Below are positions 14,771 through 22,659 of a stretch of DNA of 34,131 bases, one piece after another. This stretch comes from Gemmatimonadota bacterium (GTDB taxonomy: Bacteria; Latescibacterota; UBA2968; UBA8231). A program made the translations under genes and the position numbers. The stretch's first letter is position 1, and every line of letters begins with the position of its first letter. A model generated the notes under the pieces. The model did no database searches. It worked only from the letters and a program-made list of their open reading frames with translations, and was not told the origin of the DNA. Location of the stretch: contig JABHDC010000139.1 in assembly GCA_018673255.1 (NCBI GenBank), positions 1-34,131 on the forward strand. Reading direction: 5' to 3'.

Positions 14771-15991
14771 ATGGCACGTTTGCAGGATCTACCGGAGGGG
14801 ATGCGTTCATACTTGTCTGATCTTGACTGTCCAAGCTTTGATACGCAGCCCTGGGTGACCGGGTTGGAATTGTCTTCGCGCCGCGTCGCGTTGATCTCTA
14901 CGGCGGGGCTGCATCGCCGCGGCGACCGCCCCTTCGAGTCGGGCGCTGGAGACTACCGCATCATCGCCGGAGATACGCGTAGCGGCGATCTGGTGATGAC
15001 GCATTTGTCGCAGAATTTCGATCGCACCGGGTTCCAGCAGGACTGGAATGTGGCTTTCCCGCTGGATCGACTGCGCGAGCTGGCCGAGAGTGGACAGATC
15101 GACACCGTGGCTGACTATCACTATTCGTTCATGGGTGCCACCTCACCGGAGCACATGGAGCCGGTCACAGCTGAGTTGGCCAGACTCCTGCATGGTGACT
15201 CAGTGGATGCAGTGCTGCTGATCCCCATATGACCCAACTGCACGCGTGCCGTTGGCGCGCTCGGGCACTACCTGGAGTCGGCAGGAATTCCGACGACATC
15301 GATCAGTCTGATCCGCGAGCATACGCAGAGAATCCGACCACCCCGTGCCCTGTGGGTGCCCTTCGAGTTGGGGCGGCCCCTCGGTGTGCCCAATGAGGCG
15401 GATTTCCAGCGGGAGGTCGTGGTGGCCGCACTGGACCTCCTCACTGCCTCTGATGGCCCACCGACGCTGGTGGACTACGGTGTCGAGGCACCCTCCTCTG
15501 CTGAGGTGTCTGAGGGCTGGGCATGTCCCCTGAATCTGCCTCCCGTCGAGCCGGCATCCGAACCTGAGCGACTCCGCGATACCTTTCTGCAGGAGATGGG
15601 GCAGATGCAATCCTGGTATGATCTGGCCAGGGAACAGCGAGGTAGCACGACCGTCGGATCCAGTGGCCTGCCGGTGGAGCAGCTGGCCGGGGTCTTTGCT
15701 GCACTGCTGGAAGAGCGCGTACCGGATGTCGTAGATCCGGTGATGCCCCTGCCACGGCTGATCAACCTCGTGGCCGATGACATCCGTGCCCTCTACGCGG
15801 AAGGGCTGACGGCGCAGCCCGGGCAGTCGCGGGTGGAGGCACACCAGCTGACGGACTGGTTCTACTTGGAGACGGCGGCGGGGCGCACGCTCTATGCTGT
15901 AAAGAGGCTGGCTGGCCTCAGCAACGACGAAGGCTTCGCTGAGATTGCTGGAGCTCTGGCCTTCCCGGCACGGTTGGCCGGGAAGGGCTGA
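14771..15991 (+). CDS. PrdB/GrdB-family selenoprotein candidate (in-frame TGA = Sec)
   Basis: One frame of 407 codons broken only by TGA at 15230-15232. Before the TGA (residues 1-153) the sequence fits the D-proline/glycine reductase subunit B family: RVALISTAGLHRRGDRPFES, YRIIAGDTRSGDL, FDRTGFQQDWNVAFPLDRL, YHYSFMGATSPEHM and DAVLLIPI. After it the same frame continues with PNCTRAVGALGHYLESAGIP and WVPFELGRPLGVPNEADF, which family members carry in the same order after a Cys. The TGA therefore sits at the redox Cys position, giving U-P-N-C (UxxC). A 7-bp hairpin follows (15244-15260). Classical PrdB and GrdB use Sec for reductive C-N cleavage; this protein's substrate is unknown. AGGAAGG precedes the ATG. 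If not read as Sec, it would be a 153-residue truncated protein. Confidence 0.82.
15244..15260 (+). promoter_or_regulatory. SECIS-like hairpin for UGA recoding
   Basis: GCGTGCC (15244-15250), loop GTT, GGCGCGC (15254-15260): 7 pairs including one U-G. The loop G is 19 bases after the TGA. Bacterial SECIS elements are hairpins within the coding region shortly after UGA with a GU in the apical loop, bound by SelB; both features are seen. Confidence 0.65.
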
Positions 15992-16017
15992 GCGGATGAG
16001 TCAATCCAGGTGAAACT

Positions 16018-16716
16018 TCATCCGGGTTTCTGACCCGAGAAGATGGCGAAATTCAGGTGACGCCAGTGGCAGGCTACTTCAGTGAAGCCGGCCTCCTGCA
16101 ACCATCGGAGCTGGTCTTCCACCGTTGAGGGTCGATCGTGATCACGATAGTGCCGAAAGACATTCTCGTGCTGCTGGGCGGGCACGCCTGAGATGTGATC
16201 GAGCCACATCTGCTCATACTGCTGGTCCCAGGCCGGGGTTGCGCCGCGAACCAGGTCACTGATCACGAGGCGTCCACCCGGAGACAGGGCATCCCACAGA
16301 CGGGCTGTCATGGCCTGCTTTCCCGTCTCGTCGAGGTGGTGGAGGGTCAAGCCCGCAGCAATGGCATCGTAGCCGTGGCCCAGATCGGCAGTGGTGAAAT
16401 CACCGACGATGAAGCGTGGCATGGTCGCACCCAGTCGTTTCCTGGCGACCGTGAGGATGTCCTCATTGGAATCCAGGAGGGTCAGCTGCGTGTCGGGGTA
16501 TCGCTTGTGGATCACTTCAGAGATTCGACCGGGACCTGCCCCCAGATCCAGCACATGGACCGGATCCTTCTCGCGGGCCAGGAACTCGACCATGAGATCC
16601 ACGATCTCGGCGTAGTGCGGGATCAGTTTCTGGATCAGTTCATCATTGGGACACAGCACGCTGAAGTTGGGCATATGGCCAATGTCCGCCAGCCAGTCGC
16701 ACGATGGCAAGGGCAT
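16018..16716 (-). CDS. Class I SAM-dependent methyltransferase
   Basis: 232 residues if ATG 16716 is used. The Rossmann-type methyltransferase motifs are in order: VLDLGAGPGRISEVI (motif I, SAM binding) at about 54-68, LTLLDSNEDIL (acidic loop) at about 78-88, FIVGDFTTADLG (motif II) at about 101-112, YDAIAAGLTLHHL at about 115-127 and LSPGGRLVISDLV (motif III/IV) at about 143-155. The C-terminus has a helix and a strand typical of small-molecule methyltransferases. ATG 16674 (MPNFSVLCPND) gives the more family-like start, because ATG 16716 lies right against the terminator of the upstream cspA-like gene. It is convergent with the PrdB-like gene (26 bases between the two stop codons). Substrate unknown. 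Confidence 0.8.
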   Translation of the reverse strand: MPLPSCDWLADIGHMPNFSVLCPNDELIQKLIPHYAEIVDLMVEFLAREKDPVHVLDLGAGPGRISEVIHKRYPDTQLTLLDSNEDILTVARKRLGATMPRFIVGDFTTADLGHGYDAIAAGLTLHHLDETGKQAMTARLWDALSPGGRLVISDLVRGATPAWDQQYEQMWLDHISGVPAQQHENVFRHYRDHDRPSTVEDQLRWLQEAGFTEVACHWRHLNFAIFSGQKPG

Positions 16717-16719
16717 AGA

Positions 16720-16756
16720 AAAGGCCCTGTGATCCTTAACGGACCACAGGGCCTTT
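16720..16756 (-). terminator. Rho-independent terminator of the cold-shock gene
   Basis: A perfect 12-bp stem, AAAGGCCCTGTG with CACAGGGCCTTT, and a 13-base loop lie 32 bases after the cold-shock stop codon, followed on the minus strand by TTTT. The T run ends two bases before the first possible ATG of the methyltransferase. Confidence 0.9.
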
Positions 16757-16787
16757 ATGCTACGACTGCTACAGTGCTACGAAGGAA

Positions 16788-16994
16788 CTATACCGCCTGT
16801 ACGTTCTCGGCGGCAGGACCCTTCTCACCTTGCACCAGGTCAAATTCGACCGTCTGGCCTTCAGCGAGGGACTTGAAGCCCTCACCCTGAATGGCGGAAT
16901 GGTGGACGAACACGTCGGTGGAGTCGGACTGAATGAATCCAAATCCCTTGGCGTCGTTGAACCACTTGACGGTACCAGTCTTGCGCTCTGCCAT
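16788..16994 (-). CDS. Cold-shock protein, CspA family
   Basis: 68 residues, a full single cold-shock domain (family size 65-70). [16 protein letters not shown] holds RNP1 (KGFGFI) and DVFVHHSAI is RNP2; the C-terminus [13 protein letters not shown] is typical. It binds single-stranded nucleic acid and acts as an RNA chaperone. The start ATG at 16994 has GGGAGA 9 bases before it. The upstream 120 bases contain two copies of the word GGGAGATC but no promoter I can fix. The gene is single, ends in a strong terminator and may be constitutive or cold-induced; the sequence does not tell. Confidence 0.95.
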   Translation of the reverse strand: MAERKTGTVKWFNDAKGFGFIQSDSTDVFVHHSAIQGEGFKSLAEGQTVEFDLVQGEKGPAAENVQAV

Positions 16995-17178
16995 TGATGA
17001 TCTCCCATCAAAGTAATGTGTGCGTTGGTGTGTGTTCTCGCACCGGGCCCAACCACTGCCAATGGGAGATCGCTGCCAACAGCTAATACGCGCGGCCAGT
17101 GTGGCACGCGCTACGACGGAAAAGATAGGTAAACTGCGGCTGACTAAGTGAAAAGTCTGCCAACAAGGCTTTCGGGGT

Positions 17179-17559
17179 CTACGGTTCGTCCACCCGGAAC
17201 CAGACCGGAGACCGCGATTCCGGATTGCCATTGTAGTTGATGGTGATCTCTTCGCCACAGCAGATCGCCCTGAGGGCGACGAATTCCAGGTGGCGATTGT
17301 GCGTGTCCTGATGATACTGTGCGTTGGGCTCGTAGGAGTGGTTGTAGAGTGAACCCAGCCCGAGAGCAATCGCCGTGCAGCCGCCGCCCCACTGGAAGAT
17401 GTAGCTATCCAGCGACGTCTCCTTGAGGATCCGACTTTCGTCCCGTGGCACGATGATGACGGGAGCGGTCTCGATGGTTTCGCCCGCCTCGAAGGCGCGC
17501 TCAGCGAAGACGCCAAGGGCACTCTTGCCACCGATGGGGGATTGTCCAATGCGGATCAT
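17179..17559 (-). CDS. SET-domain protein-lysine methyltransferase-like protein
   Basis: 126 residues, all of it a compact SET domain: [20 protein letters not shown] at residues 16-35 (SET-N with the GxG-type loop replaced by KSALGVFA), [13 protein letters not shown] at 70-82 (the NHS motif that binds SAM) and [10 protein letters not shown] at 102-111 (catalytic Tyr). Such stand-alone bacterial SET proteins use SAM to methylate lysine in an unknown protein. No pre- or post-SET zinc cysteines are present. ATG 17559 lacks a strong ribosome binding site. It lies between the cold-shock gene and the large TIM-barrel gene on the same strand, 50 bases after the latter, so it may share its transcript. 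Confidence 0.85.
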   Translation of the reverse strand: MIRIGQSPIGGKSALGVFAERAFEAGETIETAPVIIVPRDESRILKETSLDSYIFQWGGGCTAIALGLGSLYNHSYEPNAQYHQDTHNRHLEFVALRAICCGEEITINYNGNPESRSPVWFRVDEP

Positions 17560-17609
17560 GTCTGGATTCGTCGGTTGGGATGGGTGGGCCGGCAGATACC
17601 TGAAAGCCG

Positions 17610-19322
17610 TTATCCTCCCCAGAAGATAGGGTAGGCGCCGTCGAGAACTTCACCGTCGATCTTGTGGATGGGCAGGAAGACCCGCTCTGTCGGCCCCTGC
17701 ACCAGGCGCTGCCGGACTTCTCCGGGATGTCCCAGACGATTCCACTGGGCACGTCTGACTGCATCGCCTGTGAATGCATCCCAGACCCCAAGACCGCTGG
17801 CGCCTTCATCGTAGTAGGTCGCCGCTTCGTCTCCGCACGTGTCCATATCGACATTCGGGCTGAACATGGGGCTTATGTGTACGCCATGCGGGGCGCAGGC
17901 GGTTCGGAAGAATGGCATGTCACACTCCGTTCGCGTCTGGCCGAAGTTGTATCGGTAGATGTGCACCTCATCGACCAGACCCGCCTGGGCCCACTGGCGG
18001 ATATCGATGCCATAACGACGGTTGTCATGCTCGGTTCCCAGAACGCAGACGCTGATCGAGAGTCGCTGATCTGACCTGCGCTGCTTCTGCTCCTGATCGA
18101 GCCTGGCCCGTAATTCAGCCATGAATCGCGCGAGAATCTCACACCGCAGTGAGAGGATTCTCTCATCAGCCTCGTCGAGTGCCTGGGGCGATTCACCATG
18201 ACGCGCCTGGAACAGATCGCAGAAGGGCGGTTCATACAGAACAGCCGGCAAGCCGCGGTTGAAGACGATGTGCGCGCCATCGGCACCGAGGGCCACGGCG
18301 TCCATCAGCGCATCGATCATCCGGGTGCGTACCTGCTCAACGGCCCAGCTCATCCGTGCGACCGGTGTGCCATCACGGTCGATCGTGCGCCATTCGGGAT
18401 GTGCTTCGTAGAATGACGAGCGCATCATATCCGCGTAGGGATGGTAATAGGTCCAGCCGCCGGGACGCAGACCTGCGTGCACCTTCAGGCCCATCTCATG
18501 GGCACCCTCGATGAGCACGCGCGCATAGTTGATGCCCTGTGCTTCCAGTGCCCTGAGCGCCTCGGTTCCATGGCCGTAGATGGCCGAGGGGTGACACTGG
18601 GCCTCGGTGAAAGAGGACTGCTGGTAGGGAGAGGGGTATCGCACCGTATCGCCGTGGACCAGGTGCAGCAGCAAGGTGGAGAAATCGGTCTGTCGGTAGG
18701 GCTCGATCTCTCTGATTACTTCCTCCCTCGTCCGGGGCGACCGGGTACAGAGGAAGCTGAATCCGTCGCAGGTGGCTGTCAGCGGCCGACCAGACTGCGA
18801 CTCGGCCTTGTATCGTGCGTGCTCATCATCCGACAGGGGGATCAACTTCACATAGGCAACACCGCAGCTGCTGGTGACACCCGTCATCTGCTGGATCACT
18901 TGCAGACAGGTCGCATCCAGCTCGGCCACCTTGAGAAACACCTCTTCTATCGACCACATGCCCTGCGCCGGCTGAGAGGTCCGGGACAGAGCGGCGACAT
19001 CCGAATCCAGCTTGAGCCAGATGTCGCTCGGGCAGGTCCGTGTGGCGTAGATGCCGACGAAGATCGCGTGCGCCCCGGTCGCCTCCAGTGGCAGGGCGAC
19101 GGGTGTGGCGCCAGAATCCTGACAGGCAAGGATCATCTTGCCGCTGATTCCACCCGCTTCAAAGGCGACCACCCGCCAGCATCCTGGGGCCATCCTGTCG
19201 GACAGAGCAGAGGCGGGTGAGCATCGGGACATATCGGTGAGGAGAGTGGCCTGCCCGGCATTCTGCCAGTTGGAGGCCAACACATCACGCCAGGGCGGCG
19301 GGGCCATCGTGCTGTGGGCCAA
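17610..19322 (-). CDS. Large TIM-barrel glycosidase-like hypothetical protein
   Basis: 570 residues. The N-terminal about 200 residues are beta-rich (e.g. HAIFVGIYATRTCPSDIWLK), like a carbohydrate-binding-type sandwich. From about 200 the (beta/alpha)8 barrel runs: DFSTLLLHLVHGDTV, INYARVLIEGAHEMGLKVHA, GADGAHIVFNRGLPAVLYEP, SISVCVLGTEHDNRRYG and EVHIYRYNFGQ. The pattern recalls GHL10/DUF4015-type glycosidase-like proteins, and the motif YEAHPEWR is common in them. No signal peptide is evident, so it is likely cytoplasmic. The first codon is TTG at 19322, chosen because AAGGAG lies 10 bases before it; ATG 19307 has none. Its C-terminus LDGAYPIFWGG is short. Catalytic residues cannot be assigned safely. 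Confidence 0.65.
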   Translation of the reverse strand: MAHSTMAPPPWRDVLASNWQNAGQATLLTDMSRCSPASALSDRMAPGCWRVVAFEAGGISGKMILACQDSGATPVALPLEATGAHAIFVGIYATRTCPSDIWLKLDSDVAALSRTSQPAQGMWSIEEVFLKVAELDATCLQVIQQMTGVTSSCGVAYVKLIPLSDDEHARYKAESQSGRPLTATCDGFSFLCTRSPRTREEVIREIEPYRQTDFSTLLLHLVHGDTVRYPSPYQQSSFTEAQCHPSAIYGHGTEALRALEAQGINYARVLIEGAHEMGLKVHAGLRPGGWTYYHPYADMMRSSFYEAHPEWRTIDRDGTPVARMSWAVEQVRTRMIDALMDAVALGADGAHIVFNRGLPAVLYEPPFCDLFQARHGESPQALDEADERILSLRCEILARFMAELRARLDQEQKQRRSDQRLSISVCVLGTEHDNRRYGIDIRQWAQAGLVDEVHIYRYNFGQTRTECDMPFFRTACAPHGVHISPMFSPNVDMDTCGDEAATYYDEGASGLGVWDAFTGDAVRRAQWNRLGHPGEVRQRLVQGPTERVFLPIHKIDGEVLDGAYPIFWGG

Positions 19323-19365
19323 GGTGGAAGGTCTCCTTGAAGTGACCAGGTGCTTCTATGGTTCG

Positions 19366-20476
19366 CTATTCGTCGTCGATCTCATCGCGCAGACTGCGCT
19401 TGCCCGCGCGCCGGGTGGATCGCTTCGAGCGGCGCTTGGTGTCTGCATCCGGTCCCATGCGACCTGGTCGCTTGCGTTTGGCAGCCACTTCGATTTCCCG
19501 GGCCAGGGCCCGATAGCTGCGAACCCGTCCATAATCGAGTTCACCGCGCTGCACGGCCTCCTGAACCCGACACCCTACATCATCCATATGTCGGCAATCG
19601 GGAAACCGACACTTGCGTGCCAACTGGGCGATGTCCTCAAAGGCCTCGAGGGGATCCTCACCGGGCGTGTCATCGCCATCTTCCTCGGATGACCACAGGC
19701 CCAGTTCGCGCATGCCCGGGGTGTCGATCAGCAAGCCGCCCCCCGCCATCGGCAGCAGTTCGCGATGTGTGGTCGTATGGCGTCCGCGCGAATCACCGGC
19801 ACGGACCTCCCTGGTGGGCATGGCCTGCTGCCCAAGGATGCGGTTGATGAGGGTAGACTTGCCGACGCCGGAGGAGCCCACGAATGCAACCGTTCGGCCC
19901 GGTGTGACGTAGCTGGCCAGTGCCTCCACGCCGTCTCCACGTTCGCCGCTGACGGCGTAGATATCGACACCGAGCAATTCGGCGCGTGCTTCCTGCAGGA
20001 TGGTCTTCGGTGGGGCAGACGTCGATCTTGTTGAGTAGCACGACTGGTACGGCGCCGCTTTCCCAGCCTTGCGTTACGTAACGCTCCACGCGCCGCACCG
20101 AGTGATTGTCATCGAGGCCGCTGACGATGAATAGCGTGTCGATGTTGGTGGCGATGATCTGCTCGTAGGGCACGGTGCCGGCGGCGAGACGGGAGAAGGC
20201 ACTGCGCCGTGGCAGCACGGCCTGGATGGCCACCGGTCCGTCGATTTCAGAGGGGTGGTAGACGACCCAGTCACCGACGGCGGGGAAGTCGGCCGGACTG
20301 CCTGCCTCATGGCGGAAGCGTCCAGTGACGATGCCCTGGATTTCGCCATCGGGTGTCATGAGGTGATAGAGATCGCGGTGCTGGACGAAGATTCTGCCTG
20401 CCAGCCCGCCGCGTGCCTGATGTTCTTTGAAAGGCTGGTCGAAGTGTTCGCTCCAGCCCATTTCCTGCAGATCCAT
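19366..20476 (-). pseudogene. rsgA: rsgA, ribosome small-subunit GTPase, with one-base frameshift
   Basis: Two overlapping frames make a full RsgA (YjeQ): OB-fold with GRIFVQHRDLYHLMTPDGEI, PAVGDWVVYHP, then G4 LLNKID; after the shift the G1 P-loop GSSGVGKSTLINR, G3 DTPGMRELG and the C-terminal zinc motif CRFPDCRHMDDVGC. The order G4-G1-G3 is the circular permutation that defines the family. RsgA is a late 30S maturation GTPase. The break is at GGGG (20012-20015): removing one G joins DVCPPKTILQEARAELLGVD. ATG 20476 has GGAGGAAAT in place. The rest is well conserved, so a sequencing or assembly error is at least as likely as a real mutation. It is divergent from the META lipoprotein. Confidence 0.9.
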
Positions 20477-20614
20477 GGTGTATTTCCTCCGCCCTACCAC
20501 AAGTCGGATGCATGTGGTCACATGGCGCCAACATCCTGGTGGACCGAATGTAACACCCCGGGCCCCATCTGGTGTTCAACAGACACCACCTCATATCCTT
20601 CGGACTGTTCTGCA

Positions 20615-21922
20615 ATGATCACCAAGTCCTGCCGCACCTCTCTCTGGCGTAGTCTGCTTCTTCCCATTGCTGTCATGTGGTTCGCCTGTGGTGAAACCAC
20701 GCCGCTGACTTCCACTGACATCGGCGAGTCGCCAGTCGACGTGGGCCAGGCTGCCCGTATCACCACTGATATCCTGGGCCAGGATTGGGTGCTGGTGGCC
20801 TTCGTCGCCGCTGATGGTACGGTGGATGAGGCTTTGCCTGGTCAGCGTGTCACCCTCGCATTCCAGGCCGATGGCACACTGGGCGGGAACGGTGGCTGCA
20901 ATGGGTATGGTGCGTCGTGGTCCCAGTCCGAGGACGATGGTCTGGTAGTGGGTGGAATCCTTTCAACACTGATGGCCTGCAGTGAGCCGGTGGGCATCTC
21001 AGAGCAGGAGCAACGCCTGTTTCGTTCACTCGAACAGACTCGCCAGGTGAGCCGGACGGGCCAGACGCTCCGACTCGATGTGGGGAATACGGGTGACCAC
21101 CTGCTCTTTGACCTGATCGTCCGCGAGCAGGCACGACCAGAGCCATTCACCGGCATCGGGTGGGAGCTGGAGGCCTTTGAGCGCCTCGACGATGGTGTCA
21201 TCCTGGCGACCCCGGTCATTCCGGGCAGTCGCCTGACGGCCTGGTTCGACGAAGATGGCACGGTTCGGGGCAGCACCGGGTGTAATGCCTGGGGTGGCAG
21301 CTGGTCGGAAGGCGGAGACGGAGGGTTGTTCTTCGAAGATCTGGGTTCCACCGACAGAGCCTGTTCCGAGCCGGCTGGTGTCATGGCACAGGAACAGCGG
21401 TTTCTCGACGCCCTGATCATGACGGCCCGGGTGACCAGTAGGACTGAGTTGCTGCGGCTCACCTCCGCAGATGGCTCAATGATTCTGCACTTCGTGCCGA
21501 CCTCCGAATCGGGCCAGATTGTCTCGATCCGGGGGGGCACCTCCTTCGGCCACTGCCTGGGGTATTGTTGGGAGGAACTGCGATTTGATACTGCGGGGAT
21601 TCTACTGCTGAAGGGTGGATGGGACGCGGCGGCATACCCTGAACGCCGTGTGTCCCGGGTCTTTGAAGACGCCGCCTGGCAAAGCCTGATCGGGATGGAG
21701 GACGTGTTCACTCTCTTCAGGCTGGACCAGGTGATCGGTTGCCCGGACTGCGCCGATGGGGGAGCCGAATGGGTCGAGATCCAGACCACGGATGGACGAC
21801 GGCGAGTGACCTACGAGTATGGCAGTGCCCCCAAGGAAATCGCCGATTTGGCTCTGGCTCTGCAGACTCTACGGGAGCAACTGCGGCAGGACTTCGGTGT
21901 GGCGACCGTCATCCTGGAGTAG
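20615..21922 (+). CDS. Lipoprotein with two META domains and a C-terminal glycine-Cys domain
   Basis: 435 residues. A signal peptide with a hydrophobic stretch LLLPIAVMWFACGE ends at Cys25, a probable lipidated Cys although Trp at -3 is unusual. Two META (HslJ-like) domains follow: LGQDWVLVAFVAADGTVDEA with LAFQADGTLGGNGGCNGYGA (about 53-100), and a second with ATPVIPGSRLTAWFDEDGTV and GSTGCNAWGGSW (about 185-230). Both keep GxNGxxG-type turns and a paired Cys (MACSEP, DRACSEP). The rest (GGTSFGHCLGYCWEELRF ... VIGCPDCADGGAEWVEI) resembles a C-terminal domain seen in Bacteroidetes-type lipoproteins. META domains are linked to novobiocin resistance in HslJ, but their function is unclear. The gene is followed 5 bases later by the GNAT gene. 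Confidence 0.8.
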   Translation: MITKSCRTSLWRSLLLPIAVMWFACGETTPLTSTDIGESPVDVGQAARITTDILGQDWVLVAFVAADGTVDEALPGQRVTLAFQADGTLGGNGGCNGYGASWSQSEDDGLVVGGILSTLMACSEPVGISEQEQRLFRSLEQTRQVSRTGQTLRLDVGNTGDHLLFDLIVREQARPEPFTGIGWELEAFERLDDGVILATPVIPGSRLTAWFDEDGTVRGSTGCNAWGGSWSEGGDGGLFFEDLGSTDRACSEPAGVMAQEQRFLDALIMTARVTSRTELLRLTSADGSMILHFVPTSESGQIVSIRGGTSFGHCLGYCWEELRFDTAGILLLKGGWDAAAYPERRVSRVFEDAAWQSLIGMEDVFTLFRLDQVIGCPDCADGGAEWVEIQTTDGRRRVTYEYGSAPKEIADLALALQTLREQLRQDFGVATVILE

Positions 21923-21927
21923 CTTGC

Positions 21928-22593
21928 GTGGGTAAGAAGGCCTGGCCCGATCAGACCATCCATTGCCATCCGTTGGAGAACCACCCATTGCAGGTCGAGC
22001 ACTACACCAGAGAGCAGAAGGATGGCGTCCTCGACGTTCTGTGTGACGCCTTCCATGACTATCCCGTGATGCGGTATGTGCTGAACGATGCTCACGAGGA
22101 ATACGACGAGCACCTGCGGCTACTCATCGAATTGTTCTGCGAATCACGCCTGACACGTGGACTGCCGCTGTTTGGCATCAGTGATGGCGCCAAACCCGTC
22201 GCGGTCGCCGTCGTCAGCGATCCCGTGGAGCAACCCGCGCCACCGGCACTGACAGTCATCGAACAGAGCCTGGCTCAGCGCATTGGTGAAGGTGCGATGG
22301 CGCGGATGGCGCTGTATGATGCCGCGTGCGAAGAGAGTGACCCCGGTCGTCCGATTCATTACCTGGGCATGCTTGGTGTTGGTCGTGCATGCCAGGGCAT
22401 GGGGTATGGCAAAGGGCTCATCGAGGCGACCAAGGCATTGGCGCAATCTTCATCTCGATCGGCCGGGGTCCTGCTCAATACGGAGACCGAAAAGAATGTC
22501 TCCTACTACGAGAGTCAGGGTTTCCGTGTTGTGGGTGAGGCCGACGCCGAGGGGCTGCAGACGTGGAGCCTGTTCTGGGCCAAGTCGGGTTGA
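21928..22593 (+). CDS. GNAT family N-acetyltransferase
   Basis: 221 residues. The GNAT fold is seen in ALNDAHEEYDEHLRLLIELF-type helices near the start (VMRYVLNDAHEEYD), PRPIHYLGMLGVGRACQGMGYGK with the acetyl-CoA binding RxCQGxGxG loop at about residues 145-155, and VLLNTETEKNVSYYESQGFRV at the end (the YY and GF pattern of GNAT motif B). It would acetylate an amine with acetyl-CoA. I chose GTG 21928, 5 bases after the META-lipoprotein stop and 10 bases after GGAG, suggesting translational coupling. The frame itself opens earlier, at 21739, in shadow sequence. Substrate unknown. Confidence 0.8.
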   Translation: MGKKAWPDQTIHCHPLENHPLQVEHYTREQKDGVLDVLCDAFHDYPVMRYVLNDAHEEYDEHLRLLIELFCESRLTRGLPLFGISDGAKPVAVAVVSDPVEQPAPPALTVIEQSLAQRIGEGAMARMALYDAACEESDPGRPIHYLGMLGVGRACQGMGYGKGLIEATKALAQSSSRSAGVLLNTETEKNVSYYESQGFRVVGEADAEGLQTWSLFWAKSG

Positions 22594-22606
22594 TGGCCGT
22601 GCATTC

Positions 22607-22658
22607 GAGGTGGCAGATCTCGTTGGTTCTGCGGATACTGCAGGCAGGAGGCCACCTC
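22607..22658 (+). promoter_or_regulatory. Inverted repeat over the URO-D ribosome binding site
   Basis: GAGGTGGC at 22607-22614 is the exact reverse complement of GCCACCTC at 22651-22658. The right arm starts right after the AGGAGG site (22646-22651) and ends one base before the ATG at 22660. A stem here could influence ribosome access. Confidence 0.4.
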
Positions 22659-22659
22659 A

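Noticed and set aside
14771..15232. Separate 153-residue gene ending at TGA 15232
   Set aside because: The same frame continues with family sequence for 252 codons and a new start at 15356 has no ribosome binding site, so one selenoprotein gene explains it better.
16788..17549. 253-codon minus-strand frame that joins the SET region to the cold-shock protein
   Set aside because: Only the last 68 codons match a family; the rest is the SET gene read out of frame.
20842..21789. 315-codon minus-strand frame opposite the META lipoprotein
   Set aside because: Ser/Pro-rich shadow frame; the plus strand carries two META domains.
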